Shown here piece by piece: positions 1-6,085 of a stretch of 27,412 bases of DNA. The stretch comes from CAZBBB01 sp964490005 (GTDB lineage: Bacteria > Planctomycetota > B15-G4). Numbering within the stretch: the first letter of the stretch is position 1; every line of letters starts with the position of its first letter. Below the pieces are notes generated by a model. That model ran no database searches. It saw only the letters and a program-made list of their open reading frames with translations, and was not told where the DNA came from. Location of the stretch: the NCBI GenBank assembly GCA_964490005.1, contig CAZBBB010000037.1:1-27412 (forward strand), written 5' to 3'. Position numbers and translations under genes: made by a program.

Positions 1-334
1 CTCGCCCGAGACGCTCGCCGAGCGCGCGCTCGCCCTCGCGCTGGCGCTCGCGGCGCGCTTCCCGCAGGCCGGCTTCTTGCCCGTCGAGAGCGCGGCGCAG
101 GCCGGCAGCGGCTCGCTCCCGGCGCGCGAGCTGCGCTCGGCGGCGGTCGAGGTGCGCTGGCCCGGACGCGACGGCGCGGCGCTCGCGGCGGCGCTGCGTA
201 CAGGTCGCCCGCCGGTGATCCCCGCGCTCTGGCAGGGACGCGTGCGGCTCGACGCCTTCGCGTTGCTGCCCGGCGACGAGGCGCGCCTGCTCGCGGCCTT
301 CGACGCGCTCGCCGACGACGAGGCCGCGTCGTGA
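1..334 (+). CDS. selA: L-seryl-tRNA(Sec) selenium transferase, C-terminal part (cut by window start)
   Basis: This is the last ~110 codons of SelA, a PLP enzyme that converts Ser-tRNA(Sec) to Sec-tRNA(Sec) using selenophosphate. The frame is open from base 2 to the TGA at 332-334, so the real start is upstream of the window. The stretch LPVESAAQAGSGSLPARELR, then a VIP-like segment and a final GRVRLDAFAL strand, resembles the C-terminal domain of E. coli SelA (GGGSLP, then PVIGRI and GRLWLDLR) as I remember it. The PLP lysine would be in the missing part. The stop overlaps the GTG of selD (GTGA at 331-334), so the two genes are probably co-transcribed and translationally coupled. The presence of selD and of selC nearby makes the call firm. 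Confidence 0.88.
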   Translation, partial: SPETLAERALALALALAARFPQAGFLPVESAAQAGSGSLPARELRSAAVEVRWPGRDGAALAAALRTGRPPVIPALWQGRVRLDAFALLPGDEARLLAAFDALADDEAAS

Positions 335-1389
335 GGTTCCTCTCGGGCCGGCAGCTGCGCCTGACCGACTACGCCAACTGCGCGGGTTGAGCCGCCAAGG
401 TCCCGGCCGCGGACCTCGTGCAGGTCCTCTCGCAACTGCCCGCCCAGACCGACCCGCGCCTGCTCGTGGGACACGGACACTTCGACGACGCGGGCGTCGC
501 GGCCGTCGACGAGCGGCTCGCGCTCGTGCAGACGGTCGACTTCTTCCCGCCGGTCGTCGACGACCCGTGGTGGTTCGGGCGCATCGCCGCGGCCAACGCG
601 CTCTCCGACGTGTACGCGATGGGGGCGCGACCCTTCTCGGCGCTGAACATCGTCGTGTTCCCGACCGACACCCTGCCGCTCGACGTGCTCGCCACGATCC
701 TCAAGGGCGGGTGCGACGCGCTGGCCGAGGCGGGCGCGATGATGCTCGGCGGGCACTCGGTGAGCGACGAGGGGGTCAAGTACGGCGTGGCCGTCACCGG
801 GCTGGTGACTCCCGGCGCGCAGGTCACGAACGGCGGGGCGCGCCCCGGCGACCTGGTGTTCCTCACCAAGCCGCTCGGCACGGGCAGCCTCACGACCGCG
901 GCGCGCAAGCGCAAGTGCGACGAGGCGCACCTGCAGGCGGCGATGCGGTCGATGGGCGCGCTCAACCGCGGCGCGAGCGAGGCCATGGTGCAGGTCGGCG
1001 TGCACGCCGCCACCGACGTGACGGGTTATGGCCTGGCCGGTCACGGCCACGAACTGGCGGCCGCCTCGGGCGTCGAGCTGCGGTTGCGCGTGTCGGCGCT
1101 GCCGGTGCTCGCCGGCGCGCGCGAGGCGCTCGCGCGCGGCTTGCAGAGCGGCGGGGCGGCGCGCACGACCCGGCACCTGAGCGAGCGGCTGGCCGTCGAG
1201 CCGGGCGTGTCCGAACTCGACGTGCGGCTGGTGACCGACAGCGAGACCTCGGGCGGGCTGCTCATCGCGGTCGAGTCCGCGCGCGGCGAGGCGCTGCGCG
1301 CGGCCCTCGCGGCGGCCGGCGCAGGTGCCGACCTCGTCGGCGAGATCGGCCCGGCGGTGGCGGGCGGCCGCGTGCGCCTGACGCCCTGA
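331..1389 (+). CDS. selD: Selenide, water dikinase (SelD), itself a selenoprotein with in-frame UGA
   Basis: SelD makes selenophosphate from selenide and ATP, the selenium donor for SelA and for tRNA selenation. Translation from GTG 331 gives RLTDYANCAG, then TGA at 388-390, then AAKVPA. This aligns with the SelD active-site segment (E. coli YSHGAGCGCK): the TGA falls on the catalytic Cys and the following Lys (residue 23) is kept. The TGA is therefore read as Sec20. The rest is a full SelD: GHGHFDDAGV, the metal/ATP-binding segment with TVDFFPPVVDDP, AMGARPFSALNIVVFP, GGHSVSDEGVKYG, TDVTGYGLAGHGHE and TDSETSGGLL. Total length is 352 residues, normal for the family. The start is set by the selA overlap and by homology reaching back to residue ~9. 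Software that reads TGA only as stop would start at GTG 418 and lose the active site. The second Cys of E. coli (C19) is Ala here. Confidence 0.93.
391..416 (+). promoter_or_regulatory. bSECIS-like hairpin downstream of the selD UGA
   Basis: A 6-bp perfect stem, AGGTCC (398-403) with GGACCT (411-416), closes a 7-nt loop, CGGCCGC, starting 7 nt after the in-frame TGA. Bacterial SECIS elements lie within the coding sequence just 3' of the UGA, have a short apical loop with a G in its first two positions, and are bound by SelB. This hairpin has the right place and shape. The distance from UGA to the loop (13 nt after the codon) is at the short end, and no bulged U as in E. coli fdhF was identified. 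Confidence 0.6.
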
Positions 1390-1395
1390 GCGGGC

Positions 1396-2853
1396 CTATT
1401 CGGCGGCGACCAGCTCGACGTACTGCCCGCCGCCGAGCGCGGCCAGGCGCGCCAGGAAGTCGCGGCACTCGGCCAGACCCGTGAAGGACAGGCAGTGGAT
1501 GCGCAGCCGCAGCACGCGGTTGCGCTCGGCCACGAACTGCAGCAGCAACTCGATGTCGCGCACGGCGCCGGCCGACGGCGCCCCGTCGCTCAGCAGGAAC
1601 AGCGTGTCGAGATCCTCGTCGCGCGGAAGGTCGGAGTCGAGCGCGCGCTCGGCCATGTCGAAGACGGTCTTCAGCGCGCCGTGGATGTCGGTGCCGCCCC
1701 ACGGTCGCCAGCCCTCGAGTTCGGCGAGGGCCGCGCGCCGCGTGCGCTCGTCGGCCCTCACCAGGGCGGGGCGCCAGGCGCTGGCCTCGTCGCGGAAGCT
1801 CACCAGGTCGAAGGCCGACGAGGAGGGCAGGCTGCCGATCAGCCGCGTGAGTTCGGCGCGCGCCAGGTCGAGGCGCGGGGCGGGCGCCGCCAGCCGGTCG
1901 CCGAGCATGCGCACCGGCGTCTCCATGCTGCCGGAGAGGTCGGTGAGCAGCACGAAGCGCGTGCTCGCGGTCGAGATGGAGTAGTAGCGCACCGTGCCGT
2001 CGGCGTAGCGCGGCGGCGCGAGCCGCGCGAGCGCCAGGTCGTCGCCCGCCGCCAGGAAGTCCTCGGGGGCCTGCGCGAGCCAGCGCGACCAGAGCGCGGC
2101 GTCGGCGCCGAAGAAGCGCCCGGTCAGCCGCTCGAGCAGGGCCTGGCCGTCCTCGCGCAGCCGGCCGGTCTCGCGCGCGAGCGCCTCGACGAGGCGTTCG
2201 ACCGCGGGCCGCGTCTTGACGTCGGCGTAGGCCTGCATCGCGCCCAGTCGCACGCGCCAGCGGGGATCGGTCGCGAGGCGGTCGAGGGCCCCCAGCGAGC
2301 GGCTGCCCGCCAGGCGCGCGAGTGCGGCCGGCACCTCGACGCGCACGCGCTCGGCGGGGTCGCCCGCCAGCTCGACGACGCGGTCGAGACGGCCTCCCAG
2401 GCGCGCGCGCCCGACGGTGCGGACGGCGGCTGCGCGCACCACCGGGAAGGGGTCGTCGAGCGCGTCCTCGACGAGCGCGGCCCAGTCGAGCGCGCCCGAG
2501 CGCGCCTCGCCCAGCGCGAGGATCACCTGCGCGCGCACGGCCGGCGTACGGTGGCGCAGGCCCCGGCTCATGAGCGCCTCGATCGAGGCCGGCGCGCTGT
2601 AGCCGCCGAGGATGCGCCGCACCGTCGGGAGCATCGCGGTCTCGTCGCGCTCGACGAGTTCGATGAGCTTGTCGACGCAGACCGGCTCGTCGTGCAGCGC
2701 GAGGTTCTCGAGCGTGGCCAGGCGCTCGGCCGTGACGTCGGTGCGCCAGGCGCGCTCGAGCGCGCGCACGGCGGCCTTGCCGTCCTGGGCCGCGGCGGGC
2801 GGCGACAGCGCGCCGAACAGCGCCAGCCCGGCGGCGAGGGCCCGGCCTACCAT
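1396..2853 (-). CDS. Exported HEAT-repeat / von Willebrand factor A protein
   Basis: The product is 485 residues. A signal peptide (MVGRALAAGLALFGALSPPAAAQ) suggests export. Residues ~30-240 are helical HEAT/armadillo-like repeats with recurring AVRAQVILALGEARSG-type units. Residues ~298-480 form a VWA domain with a complete MIDAS: DLSGS (D305, S307, S309), T388 in WGGTDIHG and D423 in LLSDGAPS. It should therefore bind a divalent metal and a protein ligand; no enzymatic residues were seen. The ATG at 2853 overlaps the end of folD by 7 bases, so it is the last gene of a TPR-folD-VWA operon. It is convergent with selD, with a 6-base gap. The partner and process are unknown; a link to folate metabolism is not obvious. 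Confidence 0.8.
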   Translation of the reverse strand: MVGRALAAGLALFGALSPPAAAQDGKAAVRALERAWRTDVTAERLATLENLALHDEPVCVDKLIELVERDETAMLPTVRRILGGYSAPASIEALMSRGLRHRTPAVRAQVILALGEARSGALDWAALVEDALDDPFPVVRAAAVRTVGRARLGGRLDRVVELAGDPAERVRVEVPAALARLAGSRSLGALDRLATDPRWRVRLGAMQAYADVKTRPAVERLVEALARETGRLREDGQALLERLTGRFFGADAALWSRWLAQAPEDFLAAGDDLALARLAPPRYADGTVRYYSISTASTRFVLLTDLSGSMETPVRMLGDRLAAPAPRLDLARAELTRLIGSLPSSSAFDLVSFRDEASAWRPALVRADERTRRAALAELEGWRPWGGTDIHGALKTVFDMAERALDSDLPRDEDLDTLFLLSDGAPSAGAVRDIELLLQFVAERNRVLRLRIHCLSFTGLAECRDFLARLAALGGGQYVELVAAE

Positions 2854-3728
2854 GCCTCGGGCAGGACTCCCGGCCGCGCGGCGGCGGTCACGTGCTGCAT
2901 CAGGACCATGTTCGTGACGGGCCCGACGCCGCCCGGCACGGGCGTGAGCCGCCCGGCGACCGCGGCGACCTCGGGGTCGACGTCGCCGACGAGCGTGGGG
3001 CCGTCGGGGCCGTCGACGGGGTGCGTGCCGACGTCCACGACGATCGCGCCGGGCGCGACCATCGTGGCCTTGATCAGCCCGCGCACGCCGGCGGCCACGA
3101 CGAGGATCTCGGCGCGGCGCGTGTGCACGGACAGATCCCGCGTGCGCGTGTGGCACAGCGTCACGGTGGCCTGTCCGCCCGGCCGGCCCGCGGCCAGCAT
3201 CGCGGCCAGGGGGCGGCCGACGACGAGGCTGCGGCCGACGATCACGACGTGCCGTCCGGCGGGATCGAGTTCGGGCTCGGAGAGCAGCAGCTCGATCACG
3301 GCGGCCGCCGTGCAGGGCGCGACGTGGCGCGCCTCCCCGGCGAGCACCGCGCCGAGGCTCGCCGGCCCCGCGCCGTCCACGTCCTTGTCGGGAGGCAGCG
3401 CTCGCGCCAGCGCGCGCGCGTCGATCGGCGAGGGCAGCGGGGTCTGCAGCATGATCCCGTGCACGTCGGGGTCGGCGCCGAGGCGGGCGACGGTTCGCGC
3501 GGCCTCGGCCGTGCCGCAACCCTCGGGCAGCCGCTCGCGCCGGCTCAGGATGCCGAGCTTGGCGGCGCTGCGGTCGATCGCGTCGAGGTACGCGAGGCTG
3601 GCCTCGTCGGCGCCTCCCACGACGTTCACCAGGCAGGGCCGCACGCCGGGCCGCGCGAGGGCCTCGTCGATTCGCGCGCGCAGGCGCTTGGCGACGGGCG
3701 CGCCGCGCAGCTCGAGGGCGCCCGTCAC
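2847..3728 (-). CDS. folD: FolD-type methylene-THF dehydrogenase/cyclohydrolase, catalytic Lys replaced
   Basis: FolD normally oxidises 5,10-methylene-THF with NADP and hydrolyses methenyl-THF to 10-formyl-THF. This 293-residue protein has the family signatures: MLQTPLP with the folate-site Gln (~95), PPDKDVDG (~112-119), the dinucleotide-binding GRSLVVGRP (~165-173) and PVPGGVGPVT (~263-272). In E. coli the catalytic motif is YxxxK (Y50, K54). Here Tyr47 is present, but the residue four on is Ile51 (YLDAI), with the downstream Gly still aligned without gaps. Lys at this site is needed for cyclohydrolase activity in studied FolD proteins, so this one may be dehydrogenase-only or altered. GTG 3728 is chosen because it overlaps the stop of the TPR gene (GTGA) and gives a normal N-terminus; an open extension to 3833 is not needed. 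Confidence 0.88.
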   Translation of the reverse strand: MTGALELRGAPVAKRLRARIDEALARPGVRPCLVNVVGGADEASLAYLDAIDRSAAKLGILSRRERLPEGCGTAEAARTVARLGADPDVHGIMLQTPLPSPIDARALARALPPDKDVDGAGPASLGAVLAGEARHVAPCTAAAVIELLLSEPELDPAGRHVVIVGRSLVVGRPLAAMLAAGRPGGQATVTLCHTRTRDLSVHTRRAEILVVAAGVRGLIKATMVAPGAIVVDVGTHPVDGPDGPTLVGDVDPEVAAVAGRLTPVPGGVGPVTNMVLMQHVTAAARPGVLPEAW

Positions 3729-4426
3729 GCCGACCCGTCCCGCCGTCGCAGGGCGGCCAGGCGGGACTGCATCTGGTTGCGGGCCATCATGTCGCCGCGC
3801 CGTTCGGCGATCGGGATGCCCTTCTCGTAGCACGCGGCGGCCTCGGCGCGCGCACCGACCTGCTCGAGCGCGCGGCCCAGTTCGAGGTGCGCCGCCGAGA
3901 GTTCGGGGTCGTGCGTGAGCGCCACGCGCAGGTGCGGGATGGCCTTGGCGTGCATGTCCAGCTTGCGATAGCTCTCGGCGAGCGTGAGCCGCGCGCGCGC
4001 GTCGGCGGGGGCCGCCTCGACGGCGGCCTCCTGCCGCGTGACGAGTTCGGGATCGGGGCCGAGCGCCAGGCCGGGGCCCGCGCTCTCCCCCTTGCGGCGG
4101 ATCTCGTCCTTCCAGCCCAGCACGCGCGCCTTGGCCTGCCAGTCCTCGGCCGTGGTCTTGTCGCCCTTGAGCATGTAGAAGCGCGAGAGGTTGGCGTGGC
4201 CCATGATCGAGTCGGGGCGCGCCTGCACGACGGCCAGCGTCAGCTCGATGGCGCGATCGAGCTCCCCGCGTTCGCTCAGCAGCATCGCGAGCACCTCGAG
4301 CGAGTCGACGTGGTCGGGCTGCTCGGCGAGGATCGCCTCGAGCTGGGCGGTCGCTCCCGCGACGTCGCCGGAGCGGCGCGCGCGCAACGCCTGCATGAAT
4401 TTCCGGTCGGCGGAGGAGGCGGGCAT
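3725..4426 (-). CDS. TPR-repeat protein, cytoplasmic
   Basis: The product is 233 residues with no signal peptide. It contains two blocks of tetratricopeptide repeats: residues ~10-100 (repeat cores like AEQPDHVDSLEVLAMLLSER and ARPDSIMGHANLSRFY) and ~130-225 (APADARARLTLAESY, DPELSAAHLELGRALEQVGA). TPRs are protein-binding scaffolds; no catalytic domain is visible. It heads the TPR-folD-VWA operon and its stop overlaps folD's GTG by 4 bases. ATG 4426 is preferred; GTG 4453 in frame is possible. TAACAT at 4440-4435 on this strand ends 8 bases before the ATG, so the mRNA could be leaderless, but no convincing -35 was found. The gene is divergent from selC across about 60 bases. Confidence 0.75.
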   Translation of the reverse strand: MPASSADRKFMQALRARRSGDVAGATAQLEAILAEQPDHVDSLEVLAMLLSERGELDRAIELTLAVVQARPDSIMGHANLSRFYMLKGDKTTAEDWQAKARVLGWKDEIRRKGESAGPGLALGPDPELVTRQEAAVEAAPADARARLTLAESYRKLDMHAKAIPHLRVALTHDPELSAAHLELGRALEQVGARAEAAACYEKGIPIAERRGDMMARNQMQSRLAALRRRDGSA

Positions 4427-4469
4427 CGCCGCCGATGTTAGCGCAGGCGGCACCCGGCGACCCAGTCGC

Positions 4470-4475
4470 TACAAT
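4470..4475 (+). promoter_or_regulatory. Probable -10 element of selC
   Basis: TACAAT matches the sigma-70 -10 consensus at five of six positions and ends 12 bases before the first base of the tRNA-Sec. This is a fitting place for a tRNA promoter in otherwise GC-rich DNA. No recognisable -35 box sits 16-18 bases upstream, so only this half is claimed. Confidence 0.5.
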
Positions 4476-4487
4476 GGCGCGTCCTGC

Positions 4488-4584
4488 GGGAGCGGCAAGG
4501 CGCTGGTGTGCCTACCGGACTTCAAATCCGGATGGGGGGCCGACACAGTCCCCGGGTGGGTTCGATTCCCATGCGCTCCCGCCA
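4488..4584 (+). tRNA. selC: tRNA-Sec (anticodon TCA), CCA encoded
   Basis: The fold is that of bacterial selenocysteine tRNA. The acceptor strand 4488-4494 (GGGAGCG) pairs with 4574-4580, G4581 is the discriminator and CCA follows at 4582-4584. The D-stem has 6 bp with a 4-nt loop (AGGCGC/GTGCCT, loop TGGT), a Sec-tRNA hallmark. The anticodon stem CCGGA/TCCGG carries the loop CTTCAAA with TCA at 4522-4524. A long variable arm spans 4532-4555 (GGGGG/TCCCC stem). The T-arm is GTGGG-TTCGATT-CCCAT. The eighth acceptor pair expected in the 8+5 arrangement would be G4495-G4573, a mismatch. The gene decodes the UGA in selD in this same window. Confidence 0.95.
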
Positions 4585-4624
4585 ACTCGCCCCCGCGCGC
4601 CCGGGGCGCGAGGGCCGTCGCGCC

Positions 4625-6085
4625 TCAGCGACCGCCCACGTAACCCAGCTCCCGCATCACGCGGTCGTGCTCGGGGTCGTCGACGTCGTGGCTGCCCGGC
4701 GCGTACAGCCGGTCGGCGGCGGCCGCCTCCTCGCGCAGGCGCAGCAGGCCGCGCAGCACGGCGCGCGTCGGTTCGTCCTCGTCGTCCACGCGGTTGCGCC
4801 GCTCGTGCGGGTCGTCCTGCAGCCGGTAGAGCTGCATCGGCATGCCGTAGCTGTCGCCGGTCGGCGTGGGGAAGATGAACTTCCAGCCCGACTTCACGTC
4901 GCGCACGGCGGTGGCCTCGTTGCAGTGGCTGAAGATCGCGGGCCGGCCGCGCGCCGTGCCGGCCAGCACGTCCTGCAGGGCGCGGCCGTCGAGCGCCGGG
5001 TCCTCGTCGAGCCCCGCGGCGCGCAGCAGGGTCGGCGCGATGTCGATGTTCTCGACCGGCTCCTTCAGCACGCGCCCCACGTCGAAGCCGGGCCCGGCGA
5101 GCATCAGCGGCGTGTGGATGAGCGCCTGGCTCAGGTGGTAGCTGTGGTCGCGGAAGAAGACCTCGCGCAGCCGGCGCTCGTCGGGCGGCAGGCGTTGCAC
5201 GAGCACGTCGTGGTGGCGCCGTTCCCAGAGCATCTCGCCGTGGTCGGAGGCGAACACGAGCAGGCGCGGGCGGGGCTCGAGTTCGCCGAGGATCTCGGCC
5301 AGCACCTCGTCGACGTTGGCGATCTCGCGGTCGTAGGCGTCGATCTGTTCGAGGATCGCGCGCATCTCGGCGTCGACGCCCCGGCGCAGGGCGGCGTCGG
5401 CGGGCGCGGCCTGCACGGCCGCCACCCAGGCGGCCAGCGTGTCGTCGCGCAGCCGCAGGCGCTGCGCCAGCTTGACGGCGGGGTCCTCGCCCGGCAGCAG
5501 GGGGCGGCCGACGGGCTCGTAGGGGAAGTGCGGGTCCATGAAGTGCAGGTACAGAAAGCGCGGGCGGCCGTCGCGCGGATGCTCGGCGCGCCAGCGCCGC
5601 AGCACGCCCTGCAGGTCGCGGGCGGTCCAGGTGACGTGGTTGCTGACCTCGCGGCCGATGAAGTGGTGGAAGCCGCGGTCGTAGCCGCCCTTGGTCGAGA
5701 TGGCCGGGTTGCCGATGAAGGCCGCCGTCTCGTAGCCGGCCTCGGCGAGCCGTTCGGCCAGGCTCGGCACGCCGTCGGGCATGCGCTCGGCGTTGACGAA
5801 CACGCGCCGGCCGGTGAGCAGGCTGGCCATCGAGGGCAGCGTCCACGAGGACTGCGCCGTGGCGTCGTCGAAGATCGCGCCGGCGCGCGCGATGGGGTCG
5901 AGTCGGGGCGTGGTGTTGCGCGCGTAGCCGTGGAAGCCCACGTGGTCGGCGCGCAGCGTGTCGACCACGACGAGCAGCAGGTCGGGGCGCGCGTCGGGGG
6001 CGGCGCCGCCCGGGGTCGGCGCGCAGGCGGGCGTCAGCGCGAGCAGCGCGCACAGCGCCAGCGATGCGGCCCGCGTCCGGCTCAT
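4625..6085 (-). CDS. Sulfatase-fold (alkaline phosphatase superfamily) envelope enzyme, Thr at nucleophile site
   Basis: This 486-residue protein has an N-terminal export signal and a possible lipid-attachment Cys21 (atypical lipobox TPAC). The sulfatase fold is clear: VVVDTLRADHVGFHGY with metal ligand D42, SSWTLPSMASLLTG (79-92), HFMDPHFPYEP (181-191) and FASDHGE (D281, H282). Classical sulfatases have C/S-x-P-S-R, whose first residue becomes formylglycine. Here the aligned segment is T82-L-P-S-M, so neither the FGly precursor nor the Arg is present. Thr nucleophiles occur in phosphoethanolamine/phosphoglycerol transferases of the same superfamily, so a transferase or phosphodiesterase acting on the glycopolymer is possible; that is inference. 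ATG 6085 overlaps the upstream stop (ATGA). It is the third gene of the polymerase-glycosyltransferase operon. Confidence 0.85.
   Translation of the reverse strand: MSRTRAASLALCALLALTPACAPTPGGAAPDARPDLLLVVVDTLRADHVGFHGYARNTTPRLDPIARAGAIFDDATAQSSWTLPSMASLLTGRRVFVNAERMPDGVPSLAERLAEAGYETAAFIGNPAISTKGGYDRGFHHFIGREVSNHVTWTARDLQGVLRRWRAEHPRDGRPRFLYLHFMDPHFPYEPVGRPLLPGEDPAVKLAQRLRLRDDTLAAWVAAVQAAPADAALRRGVDAEMRAILEQIDAYDREIANVDEVLAEILGELEPRPRLLVFASDHGEMLWERRHHDVLVQRLPPDERRLREVFFRDHSYHLSQALIHTPLMLAGPGFDVGRVLKEPVENIDIAPTLLRAAGLDEDPALDGRALQDVLAGTARGRPAIFSHCNEATAVRDVKSGWKFIFPTPTGDSYGMPMQLYRLQDDPHERRNRVDDEDEPTRAVLRGLLRLREEAAAADRLYAPGSHDVDDPEHDRVMRELGYVGGR

Noticed and set aside
418..1389. A shorter selD beginning at GTG 418
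   Set aside because: It would lack the ATP/selenide active-site segment; homology continues upstream through the TGA to GTG 331, which also overlaps the selA stop.
387..1484. Long open frames (365 aa plus, 214 aa minus) across selD
   Set aside because: They are arginine- and alanine-rich by-products of high-GC codon use in selD, with no recognisable domain.
1495..3918. An 807-codon plus-strand open frame opposite the VWA and folD genes
   Set aside because: It is antisense to two well-supported genes and has a low-complexity, arginine/glycine-rich composition.
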